NCBI GenBank assembly: GCA_039707465.1
Contig: CM077643.1
Span: 199,851,605 to 199,915,604, forward strand
Direction: 5' to 3'
Source: Rhabdophis nuchalis
Lineage: Eukaryota > Chordata > Lepidosauria > Squamata > Natricidae
DNA length: 64,000 bases
Part shown: positions 42,986-52,991 of the stretch, in pieces
Layout: each line of letters begins with the position of its first letter
How positions within the stretch are numbered: the first letter of the stretch is position 1
Notes under the pieces: generated by a model
What the model was told of the DNA's origin: nothing
What the model saw: only the letters and a program-made list of their open reading frames with translations
The model's database searches: none
Position numbers and translations under genes: made by a program

Positions 42986-43737
42986 TTTAAAGAATGAATG
43001 ATGATAGTCTTATTAAAGCACATAAGCCAGCTTTGCTTTCCCCCAACAGTGCCAACATATTTGGTGACTAAGTACTCCCCCCTCCTTCTGTAAATTCAGG
43101 GCTCTGGATGTACACTAATATCCATGAGTGAAAGAAATATGTGGCCAGGATCATGTCAATGAGGAGCTCAAGGGGTGTGCATTGGACTTCCATGAGGCCT
43201 CTTTTGTGATTTAAATACATGTAGCCATCACATGTCCGCAAAGGGATTGCAACTAAACCTGCAATCTGTGATCCTTTTCAGACATTCTTTTGAGGCATAT
43301 GGGAATTATCTGACAATTCTTCTAGCATGCAGTCAGGAGGGAGTTTCTTGCAAAGAGGCTAATGAGGTGGAAATCATTAGGCTGTACAACTTCAGAGCGC
43401 AGATAGGGAATTATCTTGTGTATTTGTTTATTATGCTTTCAGATCAAACTAATAACCACAGATCATTCCTCTTGTCTTGTGTAGAAATACAGATTTCAGA
43501 GGAAAAGCTAAGTGGCATTTGGTTTTCATTTTTATTATCTTTATTTTGCTTCATTAAGAAAACCTTCTACGCAACCTTGTAGCAAATGCTTCTAAATAAT
43601 TTTTCTAAACTTAGGAACCTAAGCATTTAGTTATTCATTTCCTGCAAAAATCATAGAAAAATGAAGGGAGCCACAGCCACTTCCAAAATGATTCCATTCT
43701 GCAGTGCTTTTCTCGTTTTATGTATTATTTACAATAG
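42986..43737. other. Unique DNA, possible conserved patch
   Basis: A 116-codon plus frame (43232-43582) has no motif I recognise. The segment 43225-43600 is complex and repeat-free, so an ancient regulatory element is possible. An exon is not supported, as there are no clear splice-site pairs with homology. Confidence 0.4.
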
Positions 43738-43744
43738 GCATAAG

Positions 43745-44155
43745 GTTGTTGTTGTTGTTCAGTCACTAAGTTGTGTCTGACTCTTTGCAACCCCAAGGAC
43801 CACAGCATGCCAGGTTCCCCTGTCCTCCTGTGGCTCCCAGAGTTTGCCCAAATTCATGTTTGTTGCATTGATGAGACTATCTATCTTGTCCTCTGCCATC
43901 CCCTTCTTTTTCCTTTAATGTTTCCCAACGTCAAGATTTTTTCTAGCGAGTCCTTTCTTCTCATTAGGTGACTAAAGCTTCAACTTCACTATCTGTCCTT
44001 CCAAAGATTAGTCAGGGTTGATTTCCTTTAGGATTGACTGTTTTGATCTCCTTGCAATCTAAAGGACTTTCAAGAGTCTTCTCCAGGCCCATAATTCAAA
44101 AGCATCAATTCTTCAGCCTTCCTTATGGTCCAACTGTCACAGCCATATGTTACTT
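43745..44155 (-). mobile_element. Bov-B (RTE) LINE 3' end with TSD
   Basis: Complement of the Bov-B terminus: (GTT)n then TTCAGTCACTAAGTTGTGTC, TGACTCTTTGCAACCCCAAG, CACAGCATGCCAGGTTCCCC, TTTAGGATTGACTG, AGTCTTCTCCAGGCCC and TTCCTTATGGTCCAACTGTC. GCATAAG flanks both sides (43738-43744, 44156-44162). Bov-B is the RTE family shared by squamates and ruminants through horizontal transfer (known). This copy is 5'-truncated and lacks any long frame. Confidence 0.9.
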
Positions 44156-44162
44156 GCATAAG

Positions 44163-45102
44163 TCTGCACATCTCAAATAGTGTGATTCCGAATGGTGTCC
44201 ATTGTATAGCATAAATATATATTTTATTTACAGCAATATACGTTTTTCAGTATATGTTACAACATATTTACAGTAAAAAAAATAACAATAAATCTCCCTC
44301 ACCAAATCTTGAAGTCCAACTCAACAGGAACTGACCATGAAAACCTACACCAGTAGATTGCTTTGTTTTGCTGGTTGCTTTTCTCTTATATTTTAATGTT
44401 TATGCTTGCATTTTGTTGATTTGAGGCTATAAATAATTGCAATTCAATATTTAAATGCTATATATGAACAAAAGCTGAATTGAAATAAAACAGCCAACGT
44501 GAAATATGGCTGTCCATCTTCAACCAATGTAATTCTGAGAGGCAAACAAAAAGATAAAAACACAATAAATAAGTAACAACCAAGTAAAAAAGAACAATTG
44601 AGATGCTCTAGAAGGAAAAAAAAAATAGAAGCTGCTAATGTGATTTTTCCTTCTTTCTGATTTTGCATCCCCTGGGACTTTGCAGTCAGAAAGTAAAGGG
44701 CCACACCTGCACTTCAAAGAGATAAAAAGATCAACCAAGAATTGAAAGCATGCATTTGGGTGCTGATGGTAGAGAGAAAAGAAGTTGAGTTGAGACCCGA
44801 GGGAAAAACCAGTCATGAGCGAAAAAGGTGGAAGTGAACATCAGTAATTGGTGGAGTGAATAACAAGAATCTGAAAAGTCCCGACTGAGTTAGAAGTAGT
44901 AGAACTTTACAAACTCACAAGGCTTCCAAAGACTCAGAATATCTACAGCCAGCCAGAAACAAATAACCATTCTCTCACTTTTCTATAAACCGATAGAAAA
45001 CTAAGAAGTAACCAAGCAACTTCAACCTATAGCATGACTATGAAGTATGGGGGCAGGAGGGAGGAGGAAAATATAGGGTCAAGTATAAACTAAAAGAACA
45101 AT
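44163..45102. other. Unique AT-rich DNA, no gene seen
   Basis: Minus frames at 44444-44816 are Phe/Leu-rich without motifs. No repeat recognised. Confidence 0.45.
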
Positions 45103-45115
45103 AAAATCTGGATTT

Positions 45116-46125
45116 TAACGGAAAGACAATTTAAGCACAAGATTGGAATTATTGGAGGCGCAGAGAGAAATAACAAATAATAAACAAAAAATTGTGGGGC
45201 TGGAAGGGGGGGCGGTTGAGATGAAGGAAGAGATAAAAGACTTTAAGAAAGAACTTACAGATATTACTGGTCAAATGTTTAAAATTGATTTTGAACGCAT
45301 GTCTTTTTTTTTAAGATTCCAGAATGTTCCTGAATTACCCAATGAGAATCTGAGAGAGATGATGGCTACTATGTTAGCGGATTATATTAAGAGAGATAAG
45401 GAATTTATTTGGGGGGACATTGATTTGATTTATAGAATTAACTCAGCATTTGCCAGAATAAATGAGGTACCCAGAGAGATACATATTAAATTTATAAGAA
45501 GGTCAACGAGAGAGGAGATACTGAGAGCGCAGAGAGGGGGCCCTTTGATGTATCAGCAAAACGAGGTGGCCATATTGAAGCAGATCCCAAAGAAAATAAG
45601 AGATATAAGAAGGAATTATTCCTTCTTAACTAAAAAATTATTCAAAAAGTGGGTGTGGTTCAAGTGGTTGATGCCGGAAGGAATGCTGGTATTCTGGGAG
45701 GGAGGAAGAGTTAGAATTAAAACAGTTGAAGAGGCGCATAATTTAAAAAAAAAACATTCTTCAATCCTGGATGCCGATGAGATGGGAACGGGAGGAGCCA
45801 CGGGTCCGCCTGCTGGTGGGGAGGAGGAGGAAGAGACCATAGCAAAGAGGCTCAGATCGCAAAAATAATCTGTTATTTTTTTTTTTAGTAATTCCTGTAT
45901 GGACGTCAATAGTATAAAGTAATTGAATGTATAAAATAATATGAAATTTTTATGATTTTAAAATGTATGTACCCCTTCCCCTTGATAATTTCTTTTTAAT
46001 TGAATATGTATGAAGACTCGGAGGCGGTCATCAGACCCGATGTGGAAGCTCCAAATATTATTCATTACCTTATTTACCCCTTTTCCCAATATAAATTGTT
46101 AAAACCAATAAAAAATTTTCAAAAG
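45116..46125 (+). mobile_element. L1-type element made of ORF1 plus 3' UTR only
   Basis: Flanked by a perfect 13-bp duplication, AAAATCTGGATTT (45103-45115 and 46126-46138), so this is one complete insertion of 1,010 bp. It holds an ORF1 frame, then about 255 bp of AT-rich 3' UTR ending CCAATAAAAAATTTTC. No ORF2 (EN/RT) sequence lies between the ORF1 stop and the 3' end. L1 normally has ORF1-ORF2-3' UTR, so this is an internally deleted copy or an ORF1-only lineage like mammalian HAL1. Confidence 0.82.
45119..45868 (+). CDS. L1 ORF1p-like protein, N-terminally truncated
   Basis: An open frame of 249 codons, entering from the 5' truncation point (in-frame TAA at 45116) to TAA/TGA-free DNA and the natural stop at 45868. 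There is no ATG at the start (45143 is TTG), and the first in-frame Met codon lies further in (VEMKEEIKDF). Order: coiled-coil remnant (LEAQREITNNKQKIVGLE ... EEIKDFKKELTDI), RRM-like domain (FFLRFQNVPELPNENLREMM ... PREIHIKFIRRSTREEILRA), C-terminal domain (VAILKQIPKKIRDIRRNYSF ... VFWEGGRVRIKTVEEAHNLK) and an acidic tail. ORF1p is the RNA-binding trimeric chaperone of L1. No stop within the frame suggests youth; protein production from this copy is doubtful. Confidence 0.72.
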   Translation, partial: RKDNLSTRLELLEAQREITNNKQKIVGLEGGAVEMKEEIKDFKKELTDITGQMFKIDFERMSFFLRFQNVPELPNENLREMMATMLADYIKRDKEFIWGDIDLIYRINSAFARINEVPREIHIKFIRRSTREEILRAQRGGPLMYQQNEVAILKQIPKKIRDIRRNYSFLTKKLFKKWVWFKWLMPEGMLVFWEGGRVRIKTVEEAHNLKKKHSSILDADEMGTGGATGPPAGGEEEEETIAKRLRSQK

Positions 46126-46138
46126 AAAATCTGGATTT

Positions 46139-46434
46139 AAAAAAAAACAATATTTCTAATCTTTAAAGAAAAGGGAAAGGAGAAAAAATAACTGCTATTA
46201 AGTCTTTATTGATTAGAAAGGTGAACAATTAAGAACAGAATGTAAGAAGGTAATTTGTAACCTTGTTAGGTTCTGGCAGGTATCCCTTATAGATTCAGTA
46301 CTATCACTTACAGATATATCACTAAGCATATATAAGTAGATAAACTGTATGCAATAAGCTTAACATACTACCGGTAGGAGTATAGTTTGTATAATAAAGT
46401 AATACCTGAGAAACTTTCACTTTCCTGGACTGTA
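46139..46434. other. AT-rich DNA, no gene seen
   Basis: No recognised feature. Confidence 0.4.
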
Positions 46435-46442
46435 TTTTATAC

Positions 46443-46577
46443 CAGGGGTCCCCAACCTTTGCAACTTTAAGTCTGAAGGACTTCAGCTCCCAGACTTCTC
46501 CAGCCAGCTTTGCTGGCTGGAGAACTCTGGGAGCTGACGTCCTTCAGACTTAAAGTTGCAAAGGTTGGAGACCCCTG
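46443..46577. mobile_element. Palindromic (foldback) hAT MITE, copy 2
   Basis: Two 66-nt arms (3 mismatches) around a TTT spacer. Ends CAGGGGTCCCCAACCTTTGC / CAGGGGTCTCCAACCTTTGC read inward. Perfect 8-bp TSD TTTTATAC at 46435-46442 and 46578-46585. The core CTCCCAGA...CTCCAGCCAGC is shared with the 30.8- and 63.8-kb copies. Confidence 0.94.
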
Positions 46578-46599
46578 TTTTATACCATACCTTACATTT

Positions 46600-47130
46600 A
46601 AGTTTACCATTGGTCCCTATACATTTTCTCCAACAGAATCAAAGCAGCATATGCTCTTTGGAATAATATTCTGCCCCAACACCTAATGAAACAGCCAGGG
46701 ACATTCAAATCTTAGGAAGGAGACTGTTCCATAAGGCAGGTACCATGACAAAGACTAAATGTCTCCTTGGTCCCACAGATGATATTATTCCGTAGAGAAC
46801 AGATGACTGCAGTTTCATATATATGTTAAGTGGAGAGAAAGCTGACCACTATGATGTTGGGCAAAGCAGAGACTTAGGGTCCCCTCTTCCCAACAATGAT
46901 CGACAGCAGTCAGAAAAAGAACTATTGAAGAACCATGCTCCCACTCCCAGCCCCTTCAACAAGTTCAGAAGGATACCATATTCTATGGAATCAAAAGCTA
47001 CTATCAACCATCAAGGAGGGCTGGGACACAGACATCACTCCCATTCTGAGCCCACCAAAGTCTGTTCAAAGTTGTCTCAGTGCTGTGATCAAGACTGAAA
47101 CTGTGAGATTATGTCTTTTCTCTTGAGGAA
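46600..47130. repeat. Possible ancient interspersed repeat
   Basis: Blocks such as GGTACCATGACAAAGACTAA, CCCCTTCAACAAGTTCAGAA and TATCAACCATCAAGGAGGGC recall a dispersed squamate repeat, but I cannot name it or set its ends. A 91-codon frame over it is not convincing. Confidence 0.3.
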
Positions 47131-49150
47131 TTTAAGATTTGGAAGCCCACATCTTATCAACAACCTTCTCCCCAAAAAGGAAGTGTCAGGCTAAGCTGAA
47201 GAATGACCTAGAAATAAATCAGTTAGAGTCATTTATTTGCTTATACACAATAGACAAAATCTTGCTAGACGAATCCCTACTATTCTCATCCTAACAAATA
47301 AGATTGGGAAATTCTAGAGAGTGGCTATCCTTAATCTCTTCCTCTATCTTCTATCCAGCTTTGGGCTGTGCTCCCTCTTGTCTCCACCTCCTCCCCTGCC
47401 ATACAATTTTTCTGGAATGTGCTCCCTCCTTCCTAGGAAAGTTCTGTTTCACTATAGTCCATCACACCAGCTCCCCATCTGTAGGTGCCATCCCAATTTC
47501 CTTTCTTCAGTTTCCTTTCAAAGATCTTTAGGATTTATTTGCAAAGTGCACCTTAAAATTTCTGGCCAATAAACAAACCTAGTGAGGTGATATCAGCTCT
47601 CCGTGTTGCATCTTTGGTTTGCATTTTCCCCAGACAGAGGAGGCCCACATCATTGATGGATGTTGGATGTACAGCTGCTACACCCCCCTCCCCCAGTGTT
47701 CCTCTTCACTCTGCTTTATGTGGCTTTAAAAAAAAACAGCAGTAGCTACTGTCTCATCTAATCTCTGGAGATAGAAGGAACTCATGACAACAATGTCTAT
47801 GAATATTCTCAGTCATCCAACTCATAGCTAGCTGCAGGTTGGCTGCAGGAAGAAGGCTCCACACCCATTTGCACTACATGGGTGACGCTGAGGACACATA
47901 AACTTCCAAGTGGCCTCAATCACTCTCTAAGAGAATGCAAATGGCCAGCTCTCTGCAAAGACTGTAAACCCTTCTATTTTCCACCATCCAATCAGAGTTG
48001 AAGAAGCTTCTTGGATGAGAAGCAAAACATTTTCAAAGAAAAACAAGGAAGTCCACTTGTCTCATGAAAAAGCACCTTTGGGTTATGACAACAATGAAAA
48101 CTAATTTAAGCCTTCTTAGTTTTTCATTTCCAGATTGTAACATCTTTAAGACAGGACCTGTTCTCAAATTGTGCACGGTTGTGTCCATAATGTCTTGTAC
48201 ACTGTCATGTCCGTAGATGAGGACTAAAGCTAATATTAGTAACACCAGCAAGAAGAAAGTTGCAGGTCTCAGCAATGCTATAATTGATGAGTGCATTTAG
48301 TTCTTAAAAATATGCTGAAGCCTCTTTTAATGCAAACCTTGGAGCTAAGGAAGAGAAAAATGGCTTTCATTCCATCTGCAAGATTTCCTTCTTGAAGAAA
48401 CAGCATTAAAACATATGCTGTGAGTGGAGTTAGAATTTAAAAAGACAGATAATTTTAAGGTCATTAGTAAGAGTTGTCGCTTCTGTGCTGAGGTAATAAT
48501 AAGGGCAATCAACCCTCATGTTTTAGAATCTGTGAGTACTTTTCAGTGGGTAAGGAAAGCATTTTTTATCCTCCGGGTGGCATTAAGACATTAGCTGAGT
48601 CGGATTTTTAAAAATCTCCTTTGAGGTAAAAGATATTGACTGTTTCAGGAACTGAAGGAGACAATCTTTTCCTTAGAAGAGGTAGAAAAGGTGAGCTCAT
48701 TAACTTGTAGCAATAGAATTTTGCTATATATTTCACACAATAACTGCTGGAAGCCATTGCTGATTCATCAGTATCCAAACACTGAGATGTGATTAGAGAT
48801 TATTGAACTGGTGGAAGGAATATGATGGAATAATTCATAATGATCTAAGTTCTGGAGTGCATAATTCTGTTGTATTGAAGCCCCCTACAATAAAGTACTT
48901 TCCCAGAAGCTTTGCTGTTCTTGGTACACTAAATATATTGTTGACTGGTCTCCAGCTCTACAGGCCTCAAAGTTGGCCTCTTATAGAGAGATGCAAGAGA
49001 GAAATCAGACCTAAATATTTTCAGGCAGGAACTGATACATCTCTTCCCAATCTTTCCTGCCAAATTCTCCCAAATCAAAGTCTAAAAATCTTGGCTATTT
49101 GTTTAAAAGGCATGGAAATAAAATACATAATGCAAATCACATAAAAGTCT
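47131..49150. other. Mostly unique DNA; possible repeat at 47.88-48.11 kb
   Basis: No gene recognised. GAGTTGAAGAAGCTTCTTGG, ATGAGAAGCAAAACATTTTC and AGGAAGTCCACTTGTCTCAT (47994-48065) resemble a dispersed repeat known to me from other reptile sequence, class uncertain. The part at 48400-48620 is complex and repeat-free. Confidence 0.35.
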
Positions 49151-49632
49151 TGTTGCAGAAAATAAGGAGGCTTGGACTTCTCAGAATCAGGAAAAGTTTA
49201 TTAATGCTGCCAGGTTCAGAAAGCTACTCAAAGGCCAGCATGTAACTTCTGAACAGTGTTTTGATAGCAAACACGCATTCTTATACTTTGACAAAGACAG
49301 CATCACAAATACTTAACTCATCTCTGATTGGTTAAGATCCTTATTGCTAGGCAGAGAAGCATGCAGGAAATACTAGTTTCATTCTGACTTATGTGGTTAA
49401 GCCCTATGTCTGACTTACAAGGGACTTGGTCTTCCAACTAACTCGACCTACTTACAAGCAGGTGTTCGTGGTTTGACACTTGAATTTCCTGAATTCAAGC
49501 TTCCTGTCTCAAAGATGCTTTTTGTACCTTAAGAAGCGTAAAAATAAAAATGACTAAAGATAATCTAGTCTGACCCCGACTCATCTCACTCTTACGTCTA
49601 AAACTCGCTTTATGCCCTGTCTCAGTCTGACA
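49151..49632 (-). mobile_element. Candidate LTR, old
   Basis: On the minus strand it would start TGTCAGACTGAGACAGGG and end TTTTCTGCAACA, with a TATA-like AGTATAAGAATGCG and a polyadenylation signal ATTAATAAAC in the right order and spacing. No matching TSD was found, so the ends are provisional. Confidence 0.45.
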
Positions 49633-49840
49633 CAATTAAATGTTGTTAGCTTGAGTAACTTTATATATAAAAATCCATACCCATGTTTTTAGCCACTGGG
49701 TACTGATCAATGCTTTGTAGCATTCATTTAAGATAATGTGCAGACGTAGCCAAAATTGTGGAAACCTTTTGGGGGGGGGAAATATACTTTTGATGTTTGA
49801 TGGTTTGATGGCTAATAACACCATTTTTTAAAGTAGTATC

Positions 49841-50356
49841 TGTTGTGGCCTGCCAGTGGCAGCAGAGCTGGACAGTGAGGAGGTTGGGGAGGAACATGGG
49901 CCAGTCCTGGGGGTTGAGGAAAGCTTAGATGAGGGCTCTGCATCAGAGGCAAAGAGTGAGTTAGACAGCAGTGAGGCAGAGGAACAGCTGGAGCCTGTTC
50001 CCAGTGTGCGCGTGCACAGAGCTGCCAGAAGAGAAGAACAACTAAGAAAGCAGTGTCAACTTAAGGGTAAAGCCACACCTTGGAGGAAACAATTTGATCA
50101 TTCGGCTTGGAAAGTTCTGATGGTGATTATAAGAGACTCTGTGCCCAGTTTTGCTTTGCCCTGTGTTGGGAAGCTAGTTAGCTGGCAGCGCACTAAAATG
50201 AGATAAGGTGGATAAACACTCCTCTGAAAGTGTGTTTGCAAAAGCCTTGCTGATTGTGAATGGAAGGAATTCACAGTCATGTAAATAAAAGAGGTTTTCT
50301 TGGGACCAAGACTTTGCTTCTTGCTTTCTAAAGAAACCTGGCTTCCTTAGAAAGCA
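49841..50356 (+). mobile_element. Solo LTR inside the Tc1-like relic
   Basis: TGTTGTGGCC...AAAGCA (TG...CA), 516 bp. TATA-like GATTATAAGAGACTC lies at about 50125 and AATAAA at about 50284. AGTAT lies at 49835-49839 and 50357-50361, a 5-bp TSD with one extra C on the left. The Tc1-like sequence rejoins across it. The acidic 116-codon frame at 49856-50206 lies wholly in the LTR and is probably not a gene. Confidence 0.7.
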
Positions 50357-50795
50357 AGTATACCATAAAACTATATATACTGTATCAATGGAAAGATAAT
50401 TTAATCAAGAATGTAATGCAACAAAGTTTGTTCAATTATCTGTATTCTATGAAAAGTTATAGGTCAGAAGAAGCAACCCAGCAATAAAACCCAGTTGATA
50501 GAAGCAATCATTCAATCTTAGTTTCACATTATAACAGCTGCAGAACTAAAACACTTGGTTCATTCCATGGGAAGACGTTTTAAGGCCATAATTCATGCTA
50601 AAGGTTACCCAACTAAGTATTAACTGACATTGTGATAATTTTTGTATATCTCATTTTTTTCTACATGTTTCACTTTTCTTCTTTATAACTGCTATTCTAA
50701 TAGCAAATCCTTCATAAAACTTATTGCATTACATTCTTGATTAAATTATCTTTCCATTGATATATAATTTTATGGTTACTACTCCAAAAAAAGTG

Positions 50796-51173
50796 AAAGT
50801 TGGACCATAAGGAAGGCTGAGTGCCAAAGAATTGAGGCCTTTGAACTCTGGTGCAGGAGAAGACTCCTGCGAGTCCCCTGGACTTCAAGGCAATCCAACT
50901 GCCCTGTCCTAGAGGAGATCAGCCCTGACTGCTCTTTAGAAGGTCAGATCCTGAAGAGGAAACTCAAATACTTTGGCCACCTAATGAGAAGGAAGGACTC
51001 ACTGGAGAACAGCCTAATGCTTGGAAAGATTGAGGGCAAAAGAAGAAGGGGACAGTAGAGAATGAGGTGGCTGGATGGAGTTACCGAAGCAGTTGGCATG
51101 GGCTTAAATGGACTCCAGAGGATGGTAGAGGACAGGAGAGCCTGGAAGAATGTTATCCAACAACAACTGCAAG
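50796..51173 (+). pseudogene. Bov-B ORF2 C-terminus, one stop codon
   Basis: A single frame of about 126 codons: ESWTIRKAECQRIEAFELWC, RRRLLRVPW, LKYFGHLMRRKDSLENSLM, LGKIEGKRRRGQ, stop, RMRWLDGVTEAVGMGLNGLQ, MVEDRRAWKNVIQQQ. The only lesion is TAG at 51056-51058, in a position that is Gln in Bov-B. AAAAAGTG flanks it (50788-50795 and 51174-51181). It inserted into the Tc1-like relic. 5'-truncated, ending in a short CAACAACAA tail. Confidence 0.85.
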
Positions 51174-51404
51174 AAAAAGTGGTGTTATTAGCCATCAAAC
51201 CTCAAAACTACACTTGTGTCCCCAAAAAGATTTCCACAATTTTGGCTACTACTGTATATTCGTTCTTAGGATTGGATTACTTTGACTTTCCATGAAGGAT
51301 TTTCCTCCCCAATGGGAAGATGAGCAAATGAAACCTACCTTGACTAGAAGAACAAAGTATTTTTGAAATCCAGGAATAGTACTAGGGACCCATTTCTATA
51401 TAAG

Positions 51405-52083
51405 AAGTCCTCGACATACAACAGTGATTGTTTGAAGTTACAATAGCACGACCATTTTTCACACTTACAACTGTTGCAACATCCCCATGTTGTGATGTGA
51501 TCAACATTCGGACACTTGGCAATTAGTTCATATTTATGATGGTTGCAGTATCTCAGGGTCATGTAATAAACTTTTGTGACCTTCTGATAAGCAAAGTCAA
51601 TGGGAAACTCAGATTTACTTAAAAACCATGTTATTAACTTAACAACAACTTCAGTTAACTACTGTGCAGTGGTGGGTTCTGGATCTCGTTCCAACCAGTA
51701 CGGTTGGAACAGGCACAGCAGCATCCAAATGGGCGCACACAGCATGCGCATGCATCTTAGCCCCTCCACAAGCCTCCACGACTCTCCAGCTACTCAGCGG
51801 AGCATTGTGCAGGCGCTGTATGTGCCGTGTGTGTGCACGGAAGCCCCAAAGACTTAAAAGACCAGTAAGGAGCTCAGGCATGCAGGTGGGTCCTCCAGAG
51901 CACCGTACCAGAATCCAGTGCTCCGGGCAGGCTCCGGTACACCTGTACCGGGGCCTACCGCCTGCAACCCACCACTGCTACTGTGGCAAGAAAGGTAATA
52001 AAATGGGCAAAACTCACTTAACAAATGTCTAATTTAGCAACATAAATTTGGGGCTCGATTGTGGCCTAAGTCATGGACTACCT
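51405..52083 (+). mobile_element. Non-autonomous DNA transposon, complete copy
   Basis: Ends AGTCCTCGACATACAAC and, inverted from the right, GTAGTCCATGACTTAGG. Interior blocks: TCATATTTATGATGGTTG, TTCTGATAAGCAAAGTCAAT, CAAAACTCACTTAACAAATG. Interrupted by a hAT at 51667-51977. Without that it is about 360 bp. Other pieces lie at 4968 and 40412. Superfamily not determined. Confidence 0.75.
51667..51977. mobile_element. hAT MITE with perfect 8-bp TSD
   Basis: CAGTGGTGGGTTC...; the right end inverted is CAGTGGTGGGTTGC. CTACTGTG is duplicated at 51659-51666 and 51978-51985. 311 bp, GC-rich (ACCGTACCAG, CGGTACACCTGTACCGGGGC). The overlapping frames (to 122 codons) have no transposase motif. It is younger than the transposon it interrupts. 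Confidence 0.93.
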
Positions 52084-52694
52084 TTATGTGCTGTATTGTA
52101 GATAGTTCTGTACTATACACAAAGACTTATTTTTGAAAATTTAATGATCATGACAAATGCCTTCTGCCCTCATGAGAACTTGGATTGTTCACCTGCATAA
52201 TGACTTTGTGTGTAAGATAAGCTGGAGAAAAAAATAATTTCTTTTCTCCCATTTTTTAAAGGAGCTATGGAAATAACAGTAAAAATGGGGAAAAATTAAT
52301 TCTGGAGCGTGATGTTTTGCTCCGGCTCCTGCTGAGCTTGCTAAACTGGCACACTGGTTTTAATTAGCATTTAGCTAACTGTTCATTTTAGTGTGGAAAC
52401 TCTATGCATAGAATTGAATGAACCTAGAAGAGTAGTATATATGGAATGAATGCAAGAGCAGTTGTAAATAAATTACCTTGAGGACCACAGCAGTAATTAT
52501 CCTGCCAATAGAAATTGTTGTATACATTTCATTTACAAGCTAATCTGTAAGCAAAAACATTCCAGAATCATTTCCAAATATTTACAAACCAGTTGAAACT
52601 TAAGAATTTTTATTTTTAAAAATTGCAGTTGATAACAAGAGCATATTTACTGTTATTAGGATACAGGCAGATTGTCTTTGATATAAATCCACTT
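52084..52694. other. Unique DNA, no gene seen
   Basis: No recognised feature. Confidence 0.45.
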
Positions 52695-52702
52695 TTATCA
52701 AT

Positions 52703-52983
52703 CAGTGGTGGGATTCAAACATTTTTACTACTGGTTCTGTGGGTAGGCGTGGCATGGCTTGGTGGGCGTGGCATGGCTTGGCAGTGGAAGGATACTGTAA
52801 AATTTCCATTCCTTCCCCAATCAAGGGGAAGGATACTGTAAAATCTCCATTCCCTCCCAATCAGCTGCGACTCAGGAGGCAGAGAATAGATGGGGCCAGG
52901 GTCAGTCAGAGGTGGTATTTACCGGTTCTCCAAACTACTCAAAATTTCTGCTACTGGGTCTCCGGAACTGAATACCGCCTCTG
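52703..52983. mobile_element. hAT MITE with internal tandem duplications
   Basis: CAGTGGTGGGATTC...; the right end inverted is CAGAGGCGGTATTC (11 of 14 matched). TSD TTATCAAT / GTATCAAT (52695-52702, 52984-52991; 7 of 8). Inside, a 19-bp unit (GGCGTGGCATGGCTTG) is doubled at 52743-52781 and a 40-bp unit (GGAAGGATACTGTAAAAT) is doubled at about 52787-52866. A second inner terminus-like CAGAGGTGGTATTTACCGG at 52907 suggests rearrangement or nesting. Confidence 0.8.
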
Positions 52984-52991
52984 GTATCAAT

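Larger units (their letters stand above)
49741..51254. mobile_element. Tc1/mariner-like relic, twice interrupted
   Basis: Outer ends CAGACGTAGCCAAAATTGTG and, inverted from the right, CAGTAGTAGCCAAAATTGTG. Both continue with GGAAA..., GATGGCTAATAACACCA. TA follows the right end; TG (a likely decayed TA) precedes the left. The inner inverted repeat continues at 50362-50421 and 50724-50776 (ATCAATGGAAAGATAATTTA). The conceptual piece SMGRRFKAIIHAKGYPTKY at about 50568-50624 matches the transposase C-terminus of Tc1-like elements. Without the two insertions the relic is about 610 bp, a deleted non-autonomous copy. Confidence 0.8.

Noticed and set aside
49856..50206. 116-codon acidic open frame starting MAAELDSEEVGEEHG
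   Set aside because: It lies wholly inside a TG...CA element with LTR signals and a 5-bp duplication. No family resemblance and no upstream gene structure.
52907..52983. Separate 77-bp hAT with ends CAGAGGTGGTATT / CAGAGGCGGTATT
   Set aside because: Its own flanks match at only 5 of 8, while the larger unit starting at 52703 gives a 7-of-8 TSD. The larger unit is preferred, though nesting is possible.
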